Source: Rossellomorea marisflavi (lineage in GTDB: Bacteria; Bacillota; Bacilli; Bacillales; Bacillaceae_B). Taken from it: a DNA stretch of 64,000 nt. Shown here piece by piece: positions 33,854 through 45,098 of the stretch (within the stretch, counting starts at the first letter, position 1; each line of letters begins with the position of its first letter). Both the position numbers and the translations under genes were made by a program. The notes under the pieces were generated by a model. The model did no database searches, was not told the DNA's origin, and worked only from the letters and a program-made list of their open reading frames with translations. Location of the stretch: assembly GCA_003667865.1 (NCBI GenBank), contig CP033051.1:1881501-1945500 (forward strand). The letters are read 5' to 3'.

Positions 33854-34972
33854 ATGAGGATAATCTGGTATGAAATGAAAAAACTATTGAATTGGAAAGT
33901 TCTTAGTTTAGTTTTTCTAATCAGTGTATTATTTTTTGAGGTATTTTTAAGTTTCGAGTTTGAGTATTTTCCGAATGGACGACCACCATTAGATACCTTT
34001 AATGTCAGTAAACAAATGATTGATAAATATGGTCAGGAGATGGACGAAACAGAGTTTGTGGACTTTAAGGAAACGTATAAAGAAGAAGTGGATCGAGCAG
34101 AAAGTTACTTAAAGTCGAGAGATGATGCTGAGGAAACGGGTGTTACATCATATGAACAATTTAGAAGTACAGACGGGGAATTACATGGAGAGGTCATGTT
34201 TAATGAAGGAGTAGATGTATTTTGGGAGCTACAAGCACGAGAAAACTTAATTGAGTTCTATGAGAGAAGAATCGAATCATTTTTGAATGAGACAACTCAC
34301 ATAGACAACGCCGAATGGAAACAGGAAATTGTTAATGGATCTTCATTAAACGCAATCCTACCGCATTTTGTGTTTGAAAATTATAATAACTTAATTAAGA
34401 TGCTTACAATACTGATTATGATTATTGTCATGATTGTAGTAGGGCGCGTTTTTATTGTAGATCAGAAGAATGATATGATCATTTTACAGTACACGACTCT
34501 TACTGGGAGAACACTGTATATTCATAAAATCATTGCAGCCCTAATTACAGCATTCTTATTAACAAGTGTATATATTGCAGGCTTCTTATTACTATATTCT
34601 ACTAATGAGACAGACGCTTTCTTTCAATCTAGCTTACACTCTTTTGACACTCATATTATATTTTGGACAGATATTACCTTTATAGACTATATTATTTTTA
34701 CGATTATGGGAGTTTACATAGTGGTTCTAGTGGCAGCTGCTTTAGCAATGTTTTTATCAAGGGTAGTTGGAAACTATATTTCTCTTATCGGATCACAGGT
34801 GCCAATCGTAGTCGTACTTTCGCTTCTTATTCTGGAATACCTAGTATCCAATTTTATGAGTATTAAGTATCCCCTCTATGTCACGATTGGTACATATTGT
34901 GGATTACTCGTTTTGGGAGTCATTCTTTTAACAATTCGTTGGCGGAAAGAACAGAGGATAGATATTGTATAA
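33854..34972 (+). CDS. ABC-2-type permease 2
   Basis: A 372-residue membrane protein similar in layout to the preceding one: TM1 at about 13-33, an acidic extracellular domain (about 35-170) and five to six C-terminal segments. GGGGGAGG lies before the ATG. It ends the sigma-factor operon. Two permeases with large external domains beside one ATPase suggest a peptide-antibiotic or envelope-stress exporter. After it, 34973-35157 holds no gene that I can see. Confidence 0.8.
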   Translation: MRIIWYEMKKLLNWKVLSLVFLISVLFFEVFLSFEFEYFPNGRPPLDTFNVSKQMIDKYGQEMDETEFVDFKETYKEEVDRAESYLKSRDDAEETGVTSYEQFRSTDGELHGEVMFNEGVDVFWELQARENLIEFYERRIESFLNETTHIDNAEWKQEIVNGSSLNAILPHFVFENYNNLIKMLTILIMIIVMIVVGRVFIVDQKNDMIILQYTTLTGRTLYIHKIIAALITAFLLTSVYIAGFLLLYSTNETDAFFQSSLHSFDTHIIFWTDITFIDYIIFTIMGVYIVVLVAAALAMFLSRVVGNYISLIGSQVPIVVVLSLLILEYLVSNFMSIKYPLYVTIGTYCGLLVLGVILLTIRWRKEQRIDIV

Positions 34973-35157
34973 ATAAAATAACTCGTCTAACTAATATATA
35001 GCGAGAATCTAGAGGGTTTTGCACCTTTAATGCCATTGTTACGGGGAACATGAAAATGACTTTACATTCAAATTCAAAAGCAAGAAATAGAATTGAGAAT
35101 TATTGTATTACAAGATTATTAGTTAGGGAAATTGAGTGTAATTGTTTATTTAACAGA

Positions 35158-35188
35158 AGCGTTGATCCAAAAAGGGTCAGCGTTTTTT
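35158..35188 (+). terminator. Terminator before the corA-like unit
   Basis: AGCGTTGATCC pairs with GGGTCAGCGTT (three G-T pairs) around AAAAA, followed by six Ts. It insulates the corA-like leader from the upstream operon. Confidence 0.75.
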
Positions 35189-35213
35189 GTATTACATAAG
35201 GTGAAAATCCTTA

Positions 35214-35242
35214 GTTACAAAGGAAAGAAGCAGGAGTATAAT
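35214..35242 (+). promoter_or_regulatory. Candidate promoter of the leader-corA unit
   Basis: A perfect -10 TATAAT at 35237-35242, with a moderate -35 GTTACA at 35214-35219 and a 17-bp spacer. Transcription would start near 35249 and include the leader ORF. Confidence 0.5.
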
Positions 35243-35289
35243 AAATTCTGTGATAGACAAGTAGGTAACGAGAAGGAGTTGAATGTTTT

Positions 35290-35412
35290 ATGAGTAGTCG
35301 TAACTGTAACGAACCTGAGCCCGATTCGACAAAGCAGGAAGTCATCAAGAAGTCATTCATTCAAAGTTTGAATACAAGTAAACATTCAACCTTTCTATGG
35401 TGGTTGTATTGA
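35290..35412 (+). CDS. 40-residue leader peptide upstream of corA-like gene
   Basis: A short ORF preceded by AAGGAG. It encodes a hydrophilic peptide with the acidic/proline cluster NEPEPDST at residues 7-14 and ends LWWLY. The stop codon lies at the foot of a hairpin that hides the ribosome site of the corA-like gene, 28 bp upstream of its ATG. Nascent Asp/Glu/Pro runs destabilise ribosomes at low magnesium, the principle of E. coli MgtL. By analogy this is probably a regulatory leader rather than a functional protein. Confidence 0.55.
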   Translation: MSSRNCNEPEPDSTKQEVIKKSFIQSLNTSKHSTFLWWLY

Positions 35413-35434
35413 CTTCCTCAGAAAAAGAGGAGGT
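35336..35434 (+). promoter_or_regulatory. Mutually exclusive RNA helices controlling corA-like translation
   Basis: Segment 1 AGGAAGTCA (35336-35344) is perfectly complementary to segment 2 TGACTTCCT (35410-35418). Segment 2 also pairs through ACTTCCTC (35412-35419) with segment 3 GAGGAGGT (35427-35434), which is the corA ribosome site. Only one helix can form. The 1:2 helix frees the ribosome site and the 2:3 helix buries it. Segment 1 lies in codons 16-19 of the leader, just after the acidic/proline cluster. Confidence 0.55.
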
Positions 35435-35440
35435 TTTATC

Positions 35441-36379
35441 ATGTTAAAGATATTCCATTCAAATGAAGAAGGAATTCTGAAAGAAACGAATCAAATAACG
35501 AATGGGTGCTGGATTCATTTAATAGCACCAGATGAACAAGAAGTTGCTCGTGTTACGAGGGAATTAGAGGTTCCTCATGAGTTTCTGAAGGATTCATTAG
35601 ACGAGGAAGAACGTTCAAGAATTGAGAAAGATGGAGAAAATATTCTAATAATCGTGAACGTGCCTTTAATGTCCGTGTATGACAAGAATCATGCAGTGTA
35701 TGATACGATTCCATTGGGAATGATCATCGCTAAAAATTGTTTTGTTACGGTATGTCTAAAGGATAACCCGATATTCCATACATTTTTAGATGGCAAAATG
35801 AAGAATTTCTTCACGTACAAAAGAACGAGGTTTTCATTCCAAATCTTATATTTAATGTCTACCTCGTATTTAAGATATTTAAAGCAAATCAGCAAAAAGA
35901 TTGATTTAATTGAACAAGAGCTTCACCAATCAATGAGAAATAAAGAACTCTTTTCACTACTAAATCTACAAAAGAGTTTAGTATATTTCACAACCTCGTT
36001 AAAATCAAATAATATCGTGATGCAAAAGATGCTGAAAAGTAACTATTTAAAAATGTATGAAGATGATCAAGAATTGTTAGAGGATGTTATTATCGAGAAT
36101 CAACAGGCGATTGAAATGGCCGAGACTCATACATCAATTCTTAGCGGGATGATGGATGCATTTGCTTCTATTATTTCTAACAATGTGAATATCGTGATGA
36201 AGTTTTTAACTTCATTTACAATCATTTTGTCATTACCTACAATGGTCGCGAGCTTTTATGGAATGAACGTAGGGATCCCTTTTCAAGAGTATAAGTATTC
36301 ATTCTTAATTGCCGTCTCAATTTCTTTTATGCTGTCTAGTATCACGGCTATTGTCTTCTGGAGAAAACGGTTCTTTTAA
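35441..36379 (+). CDS. CorA-family divalent cation transporter
   Basis: A 312-residue CorA-type channel for magnesium or similar divalent cations. The long cytoplasmic N-terminal domain is followed by a helical stalk and two C-terminal membrane helices. The ion-selective YGMNVG motif ends the first membrane helix near residue 274, and a basic tail (WRKRFF) follows the second. The length is normal. Its ribosome site GAGGAGG (35427-35433) is inside a hairpin linked to the preceding leader ORF, pointing to translational control. It is monocistronic with a clear terminator. Confidence 0.92.
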   Translation: MLKIFHSNEEGILKETNQITNGCWIHLIAPDEQEVARVTRELEVPHEFLKDSLDEEERSRIEKDGENILIIVNVPLMSVYDKNHAVYDTIPLGMIIAKNCFVTVCLKDNPIFHTFLDGKMKNFFTYKRTRFSFQILYLMSTSYLRYLKQISKKIDLIEQELHQSMRNKELFSLLNLQKSLVYFTTSLKSNNIVMQKMLKSNYLKMYEDDQELLEDVIIENQQAIEMAETHTSILSGMMDAFASIISNNVNIVMKFLTSFTIILSLPTMVASFYGMNVGIPFQEYKYSFLIAVSISFMLSSITAIVFWRKRFF

Positions 36380-36391
36380 CGAAATACTAAT

Positions 36392-36434
36392 GAAAAAGTG
36401 TAGGAGCCTGTTATAGATTTCTACACTTTTTTAT
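36392..36434 (+). terminator. Terminator of the corA-like gene
   Basis: GAAAAAGTGTAG pairs with CTACACTTTTTT, 17-nt loop, then TTATT. Confidence 0.85.
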
Positions 36435-36584
36435 TATGTCCTATTGTGAGATCAACCATATGTGTATCAATTCATTTTTTTAGTTTCATATTATAGGGAT
36501 ATCCATTATGTGTCATAATGGGTGTGAGGAGTAACGTACTACAGTTGTTTGTAAAAAATCATTCTTTACATGAGAGAGGTTTAT

Positions 36585-38036
36585 ATGGAAGCAAGTAATA
36601 TCATTACACTGATTGTTGCAATAATTACCATCATTAATATCCTCCTTTCTACAGTTGTTGTATTTTTTGAACGGAGAGATGTAGGCTCTACTTGGGCTTG
36701 GATCATGGTTTTATTTTTTATTCCGATTTTAGGATTTATTGTTTATGTTTTTCTAGGTCGTCAGTTAAAACAGAAGAACTTCTTTAGGCTATCCTCTGAA
36801 GAGAGAGAATTTCTCCAGGAGGCTGCCGATAAACAAAGAGCTTCCTTACATGCTGAGGAAAGCAGCAATCCTTTAGTAAAAAAATATGCAGACTTAATCC
36901 AAATGAATCTAGCTTCATCCAATGCACTAATTTCTAACAATAATGAGATTAGCATCTTTTATGATGGCAAAGAAAAATTCCATTCTTTACTTGAAGATAT
37001 TAAGAGAGCAAAGAAAGAGATTAACTTAGAGTATTACATTATTCAACCAGACGAGCTGGGGAAGAAAATAAGAGATGAATTAACCAAAAAGGCTAAAGAT
37101 GGAGTCAAAGTAAGGGTGCTCTATGATGACGTCGGATCTAAGAGGCTATCTCCTAAATTTTTCAGTAGTCTACGAGAGGCTGGTGGAGAAGTAGAGGCAT
37201 TTTTTCCATCTCTACTAAGGCCAATCAATTTTCGTATAAATAATAGAAACCATAGGAAGCTATGTATCATTGACGGAGAAATAGCCTATATAGGTGGATT
37301 CAATATCGGAAATGAGTATCTCGGTTTGAATAAGAAGTTTGGGTACTGGAGAGACACTCATTTTAAAGTAAAGGGTGACGCAGTTAATCCAATACAAGGT
37401 CGATTTATACTTGATTGGCATCAGGCGAGTGATCAAGAGATGCATAGCTATGAAGAATTTTCATTTCACACATCGAATAATAGTGGTAAAAGTTATATGC
37501 AAATCATTTCAAGTGGTCCGAATTCAAGAACAGAGCATCTGAAGAATATGTATATCAAGCTAATTCTATCTGCAAAGAAGAGTGTATATATTCAATCACC
37601 GTACTTTGTTCCGGATTCCTCCTTTATGGATGCATGTAAGATTGCCCTATTATCTGGAGTAGATCTTCGTATTATGATACCGAATAAGCCAGATCATCCT
37701 TTTGTGTATTGGGCTACTTGGGCACATGCTGGGGAGCTATTGCACTACGGGGCGAAGATTTTATTATATGATAATGGGTTTCTACATGCTAAAACGATTG
37801 TCGTGGATCAAGAGGTTGCCTCGGTTGGAACAATGAATATCGATGCCCGGAGCTTTCGCTTGAACTTTGAAGTAAATGCGATTGTATACGATGAAGAAAT
37901 TGCAAAGCAATTACATGCGGTGTTTTGTAAGGATAGTGAAAAGAGTACAGAGCTTACTTCTGAAAAATATAAGGAAAGAAGTTTAATCATAAAGTTCAAG
38001 GAAGGAATATCACGTCTACTCTCACCTATTTTATAA
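36585..38036 (+). CDS. cls: Cardiolipin synthase
   Basis: A 483-residue membrane phospholipase-D-type enzyme that joins two phosphatidylglycerols into cardiolipin and glycerol. Two N-terminal hydrophobic segments (about 5-25 and 35-57) are followed by two HKD motifs: HRKLCIIDGEIAYIGGFNIG near residue 222 and HAKTIVVDQEVASVGTMNID near residue 400. The length matches bacterial Cls. The ATG at 36585 is supported by GAGAGG 6 bp upstream; a further upstream ATG at 36570 overlaps that site. Confidence 0.93.
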   Translation: MEASNIITLIVAIITIINILLSTVVVFFERRDVGSTWAWIMVLFFIPILGFIVYVFLGRQLKQKNFFRLSSEEREFLQEAADKQRASLHAEESSNPLVKKYADLIQMNLASSNALISNNNEISIFYDGKEKFHSLLEDIKRAKKEINLEYYIIQPDELGKKIRDELTKKAKDGVKVRVLYDDVGSKRLSPKFFSSLREAGGEVEAFFPSLLRPINFRINNRNHRKLCIIDGEIAYIGGFNIGNEYLGLNKKFGYWRDTHFKVKGDAVNPIQGRFILDWHQASDQEMHSYEEFSFHTSNNSGKSYMQIISSGPNSRTEHLKNMYIKLILSAKKSVYIQSPYFVPDSSFMDACKIALLSGVDLRIMIPNKPDHPFVYWATWAHAGELLHYGAKILLYDNGFLHAKTIVVDQEVASVGTMNIDARSFRLNFEVNAIVYDEEIAKQLHAVFCKDSEKSTELTSEKYKERSLIIKFKEGISRLLSPIL

Positions 38037-38102
38037 TAGGATAGGTGTCCGTTCTGTTCATTATGCACTCAATCTTTATGAGAAAAAATGTTAAAAAAAG
38101 TA

Positions 38103-38131
38103 TTGCATAGTGGAAAGTTATATAGTAATAT
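38103..38131 (+). promoter_or_regulatory. Promoter of the beta-glucoside PTS operon
   Basis: TTGCAT at 38103-38108, 17 bp, then TAATAT at 38126-38131. It places the start near 38138, about 20 bp before the first antiterminator site. No clear catabolite-response element was identified next to it. Confidence 0.65.
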
Positions 38132-38156
38132 AGCCCTATGAAAACGTATACAATAC

Positions 38157-38220
38157 GGATTGTTACTGTTTAATCAGGCAAAACCGAATTCCTTTTATGA
38201 GGGAGAGGTTTTGCCTTTTT
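38157..38220 (+). promoter_or_regulatory. Antiterminator target (RAT) 1 with overlapping terminator
   Basis: GGATTGTTACTG, a short variable centre, then AGGCAAAACC (38157-38185) matches the ribonucleic antiterminator bound by LicT/BglG proteins. Its 3' part AGGCAAAACC pairs with GGTTTTGCCT (38207-38216) to form a terminator followed by TTTT. Binding of the phosphorylated antiterminator dimer would block the terminator. Confidence 0.85.
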
Positions 38221-38259
38221 GCATTATCTAGGAAACAAAATAACACGATTAGTACAGTA

Positions 38260-38345
38260 GGATTGTTACTCTATGGAGGCAAAACCTAAATTACGAGACT
38301 AGGCATGTTAGGGCCTGGAGTTCTTGTAGTTTAGGTTTTTACTTT
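38260..38345 (+). promoter_or_regulatory. Antiterminator target (RAT) 2 with overlapping terminator
   Basis: A second target, GGATTGTTACTC...GAGGCAAAACC (38260-38286), is followed by a second terminator in which AAAACCTAAA (38281-38290) pairs with TTTAGGTTTT (38330-38339). Two consecutive RAT/terminator modules precede the first PTS gene, so read-through requires antitermination twice. Confidence 0.8.
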
Positions 38346-38362
38346 TATTCAAAGCTTTTTAA

Positions 38363-40294
<1,932 letters not shown>

Positions 40295-40306
40295 TAGATG
40301 TTGAAA

Positions 40307-40348
40307 AATGCAATATGGTGTGAGGAATGCCATATTGCATTGTTTTTT
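40307..40348 (+). terminator. Intercistronic terminator-like hairpin between bglP and bglA
   Basis: AATGCAATATGG pairs perfectly with CCATATTGCATT and is followed by GTTTTTT. A full intrinsic terminator inside the operon should lower transcription of the glucosidase relative to the transporter. Confidence 0.75.
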
Positions 40349-40362
40349 ACTACTAAAAATAG

Positions 40363-41811
<1,449 letters not shown>

Positions 41812-41820
41812 GATATTAAA

Positions 41821-41864
41821 AAAGAATCTATTCCTAGTCTTATTGGGGATAGGTTCTTTCTTTT
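41821..41864 (+). terminator. Terminator of the bgl operon
   Basis: AAAGAATCTATTCC pairs with GGATAGGTTCTTT (wobble pairs and one bulge), then TCTTTT. Confidence 0.65.
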
Positions 41865-41901
41865 ACATTCAATCGCAGTGGTATAACATTCATATTTTTA
41901 T

Positions 41902-41933
41902 AAGAAAAAGAGGGACCCTACTATGAGGATCCC
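41902..41933 (-). terminator. Terminator of minus-strand hypothetical gene
   Basis: On the minus strand GGGATCC and GGGTCCC form a short imperfect stem just after the stop codon, followed by TCTTTTTCTT. Confidence 0.5.
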
Positions 41934-41939
41934 AATAAC

Positions 41940-42221
41940 TTATTGAATGGATGAGGCGATCTTGTTTAAATGATCTAGGATTTCTGGTTTGCTACCACCA
42001 CAATAGTAAGCAGCTATCAATTGATAGCATGTTGCTAGATCAATTAAATAACAACGGTGAGAGCCCATTTCATAGACAAAGTGGCTTTGCTCTTCACCTT
42101 TCTGTCCATCAAACACTTTATATTGTTCCAGACTAAATAATTCACGTACTCCACTTGAAGCTAAGTCAAGAAACTCTTCTCGTGAGACTTCTCTTAGTGC
42201 CACCAGATTTTTTGCGTTCAT
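41940..42221 (-). CDS. Hypothetical 93-residue protein
   Basis: A soluble helical protein, GGAGGTAT before the ATG. It contains RELFSLEQYKVFDGQKGEEQSHFVYEMGSHRCYLIDLATCYQLIAAYYCGG; three Cys and a conserved-looking aromatic core are notable. No known domain recognised. It is monocistronic, convergent with the bgl operon. A long-range inverted pair (ACGACCTA / TAGGTCGT at 42296 and 42365) lies in its upstream region and could affect regulation. Confidence 0.6.
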   Translation of the reverse strand: MNAKNLVALREVSREEFLDLASSGVRELFSLEQYKVFDGQKGEEQSHFVYEMGSHRCYLIDLATCYQLIAAYYCGGSKPEILDHLNKIASSIQ

Positions 42222-42396
42222 GGTAATACCTCCATTTAAGAATCTATTTACATTATCTGATAAACTAGCCGTATGAAAAAGTGATTCCTTAAACTACGAC
42301 CTATATTGATTATTATAGGAAATCATCTATATTGTACTTTCAGATTTTATCATAATATGATTTTTAGGTCGTAATGGAATGCTCAAAATTTAATTA

Positions 42397-42440
42397 GAAA
42401 AAGCTGGATACGAATAGGTTCGTTGGTATCCAGCTTTTTC
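42397..42440. terminator. Strong terminator downstream of TauE/SafE gene
   Basis: GAAAAAGCTGGATAC pairs perfectly with GTATCCAGCTTTTTC, 14-nt loop. T-rich flanks on both strands; on the minus strand it follows the TauE/SafE stop by 39 bp. Confidence 0.85.
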
Positions 42441-42478
42441 TTATGCATGTTATACAATTGTAGTTTTGGAAAAGTGTA

Positions 42479-43318
42479 TTAAAACGAACCAATACTTACT
42501 TTAACAATATTATATAAGTTAATAAAAATGATGATTAAAATGGCGATATTAAATATCTTTTCAACCTGTACGTTCGAAAGTTTCGTCACAATCATTGAAC
42601 CAATTAGCCCACCTAATATTCCACCAGGGATCATAACGGTGAGCATAATCAAGTTGTAATCACCAAATCCAGAAGTGAAGGCAATTAAAAGAAGTGCCGA
42701 CAATTGAGAGAAGAAGATGATGAAAATCGAGTTAAGTCCTGCATTTTTGGCTGTCATTGAAAAGAGAAGGCATAGTACAGCAACATTTAATGGGCCGCCT
42801 CCAATTCCTAGAAAAGCAGAAAGAAAGCCTAGTGTGAATCCTACCGCTAGAATAATTGCTTTATTTTTTACCAAATACGATTTTAAGCTATGCTTCTTTT
42901 TAAAATAAATAAAGATTAAGGAAAGTAAGATTGCTAAAAGTGAAGATTGAATAATGGCAGTAATCATTGGAATATTTAACGAGATGGCAATGAGGTTGAA
43001 GATGGCTTTCCCGATAATTCCTCCCAAGATAGAACCGAGAGCAATGAACGAGCTAGAAACCTTATCAACTTTGACATCACTTTTTCTCATTTTAATTAAT
43101 GACACGGTCGCCATCGAAAGAACGGTCGCAGCGGATAAGACACCAATTGTTGGTAAATCATAGTGACCAAACAGATCTAGGACTGGCTTGATTATGACAC
43201 CACCGCCAAGACCAGCAATGGCTCCAAGAGTGGACGCAATGAGTCCAATGGCAAAATATAAAATAAATATAACAATCATCCTCGGTTTGTTTTTTCTTCC
43301 CAGAATTAATCCTACCAA
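42479..43318 (-). CDS. TauE/SafE-family membrane permease
   Basis: A membrane protein with about eight hydrophobic segments in two similar halves, each with a Gly-rich motif: IAGLGGGVIIKPVLDL and LGIGGGPLNVAVLCLL. The family exports or imports sulfur-containing anions such as sulfite, sulfoacetate or taurine products. The TTG at 43318 has AAGG upstream and gives 279 residues; the ATG at 43279 gives 266 residues starting at the first membrane segment but lacks a ribosome site. No sulfur-metabolism genes lie nearby, so the substrate is open. Confidence 0.85.
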   Translation of the reverse strand: MVGLILGRKNKPRMIVIFILYFAIGLIASTLGAIAGLGGGVIIKPVLDLFGHYDLPTIGVLSAATVLSMATVSLIKMRKSDVKVDKVSSSFIALGSILGGIIGKAIFNLIAISLNIPMITAIIQSSLLAILLSLIFIYFKKKHSLKSYLVKNKAIILAVGFTLGFLSAFLGIGGGPLNVAVLCLLFSMTAKNAGLNSIFIIFFSQLSALLLIAFTSGFGDYNLIMLTVMIPGGILGGLIGSMIVTKLSNVQVEKIFNIAILIIIFINLYNIVKVSIGSF

Positions 43319-43411
43319 ACAGCCTTGGTCGAAAACAATAGTGTTTTATAAAGGGAAGGTATGAAAGAGGCTGTCTCGAGAAAGGAACCATTTAAAGGAA
43401 TTGAAAAAATG

Positions 43412-43442
43412 AAAAAGAGGGGCATCTAGTCACCCCTCTTTA
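43412..43442 (-). terminator. Terminator of SurA-like lipoprotein gene
   Basis: Minus-strand AAAGAGGGGTGAC and CCCCTCTTT form a stem ending in TTTTTCATT, 9 bp after the stop codon. Confidence 0.8.
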
Positions 43443-43450
43443 CATAATTC

Positions 43451-44137
43451 CTATAACAATACCTCAATAGATTCTTTATTCTTTTCTCTCAACTCTTCAA
43501 TAAGCGCTAGTGTCTTTTCGTTTCTCTTCTGGCTCATGATTTGTTGCTCAAGTTGTGGTTTTACTGTTTCAAAGTCTGGCGCTTCACTCTCACTTGCTTT
43601 TGCTTGCTCTTCAAACTGTGCATACATTGTTTGTAATTCATCGTCGCTTACATTGATTTCACCAATCTGTTGATCAATATATTGGGTCACAATTTGTTGG
43701 TTACCAAGCTGCTTCTTTAACTCGCCTTCAGTTAAGTTATAATCCTCTAGTGCTTTTGTGAACTGTTCTTCATCCTCAAATTGCGATTTCATACTACTAA
43801 TTTCAGTATCCACGGCCTCTTCGTCAATGGATAAACCTTCATCTTTGGCTGTTTGCAAAAGTAATTCAGTATTGATGAGTTGATCTAGGACAGATTGTTC
43901 AATTTGAGTTTTTGCCTCATCATCGAGATCTTCGACGTTCATTCCTTGGTCTGTATACAACTGCTTAGCATTCGCTAATTCTTCATCAAATGTACTCTTT
44001 GAAATTTCTTCTCCATTTACGACTGCTACAATATCCTCAGCTGATTGCTCTTCCGAATTGTTGCTGCAAGCTCCTAATAAAAGTAAGAACAATCCTACAA
44101 TTAAAATAAATAATTTGTTTACATGTGTTTTTTGCAT
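43451..44137 (-). CDS. SurA-N-domain lipoprotein, probable foldase/chaperone
   Basis: A 228-residue lipoprotein. The signal peptide has a lipobox LLGAC with Cys24, followed by an acidic Ser/Glu linker. Residues about 40-180 match the SurA/PrsA N-terminal chaperone domain (IVAVVNGEEISKSTFDEELANAKQLY, LLQTAKDEGLSIDEEAVD, LKKQLGNQQIVTQYIDQ). No parvulin PPIase domain is inserted, so it is a chaperone-only form. ATG at 44137 is supported by AAAGGAG 8 bp upstream. It should assist folding of secreted proteins on the outer face of the membrane. Confidence 0.85.
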   Translation of the reverse strand: MQKTHVNKLFILIVGLFLLLLGACSNNSEEQSAEDIVAVVNGEEISKSTFDEELANAKQLYTDQGMNVEDLDDEAKTQIEQSVLDQLINTELLLQTAKDEGLSIDEEAVDTEISSMKSQFEDEEQFTKALEDYNLTEGELKKQLGNQQIVTQYIDQQIGEINVSDDELQTMYAQFEEQAKASESEAPDFETVKPQLEQQIMSQKRNEKTLALIEELREKNKESIEVLL

Positions 44138-44436
44138 GATCCGAACTCCTTTCAAGACGATTCCCTAAGTGTAACATACATGGTACAAGCTTGTATCGGT
44201 GTAAACGAAATGTAATGAGGTCTTAACAGAGACTGTGAACAAATTGCGACTTTAATAAATTTCACTTTTATTTTATGTATACTTTTGTGTCTAATAAGTG
44301 TATACAGATAAGAAATTGTGCCTGCGTGTGTAAAGGTTATTTTGGATTCTAAAGCAGTTGTTTTATCAGACAACAAAGCATATCATTGTTCATATATGGT
44401 AAACATTACCGGTTATCTTAAAATAGGAGGCTTTAT

Positions 44437-44967
44437 ATGTCAGGCATAATAAACACACCAACATACATAATTAGAGCTGGAGAAATAGAAGATTCTGAAG
44501 CACTGTTTAAAATATCAAAATCCATTATTTCTGAAAGGGAATATTTCATTACAGTTCCCGAAGAGTTTGAAATGACACTCGAACAACACAGGGAACATAT
44601 ACGAGAATTATTAAACAAAGAGAAAGAAACTTTATTTGTTGCTGAGATAGAGGGATTGGTTGTGGGTTCAATTGTATTTCGTTCCCAAACTACTAAGAGA
44701 CAATCTCATATCGGGACTATTTCGATGTCTATAGATAAAGAGTATAGAGGAATCGGTATTGGGAAAGCACTTCTTAAATCATTGTTGGATTGGGTAGAAA
44801 AAAGCCCTGTTATAGAAAAGGTATGTTTAGGGGTATTCTCAACAAATGATAGAGCGGTATCTTTATATAAAAGTATGGGATTTATTGAGGAAGGTAGAAA
44901 AGTTAAAGAATTTAAAATAAATGACAATACGTATGTTGATGATATTCTTATGTACAAGTTTGTTTAA
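44437..44967 (+). CDS. GNAT-family N-acetyltransferase
   Basis: A 176-residue acetyltransferase. The acetyl-CoA loop RGIGIGKALLKSLLDW lies near residue 107 and the C-terminal VCLGVFSTNDRAVSLYKSMGFIEEGR is typical of the group. N-terminal IIRAGEIEDSEALFKISKSI is the usual substrate-facing helix. AGGAGG precedes the ATG. It resembles YhhY/PhnO-like or ribosomal-protein-type acetyltransferases; the acceptor cannot be predicted. It stands alone. Confidence 0.85.
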   Translation: MSGIINTPTYIIRAGEIEDSEALFKISKSIISEREYFITVPEEFEMTLEQHREHIRELLNKEKETLFVAEIEGLVVGSIVFRSQTTKRQSHIGTISMSIDKEYRGIGIGKALLKSLLDWVEKSPVIEKVCLGVFSTNDRAVSLYKSMGFIEEGRKVKEFKINDNTYVDDILMYKFV

Positions 44968-45065
44968 ACCACTGTAATGTAGAAAATTAATTATAAGAAA
45001 TGATTTTATATTTTGGTTAACTTTCAATTAGGTAAATTTGGAGATGAAACAATAATTATTATATA

Positions 45066-45098
45066 TAGAAAAACCTAGCAATGTTTAGTTGCTAGGTT
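45066..45098 (-). terminator. Terminator overlapping the chemoreceptor stop
   Basis: Minus-strand AACCTAGCAA and TTGCTAGGTT pair around a 7-nt loop, followed by TTTCTATA. The stop codon at 45085 lies in the loop. Confidence 0.8.

Noticed and set aside
42296..42372. Long-range inverted pair ACGACCTA / TAGGTCGT upstream of the 41940 gene
   Set aside because: Arms of 8 bp are separated by about 60 bp of AT-rich sequence; may be chance, so it was only mentioned under that gene.
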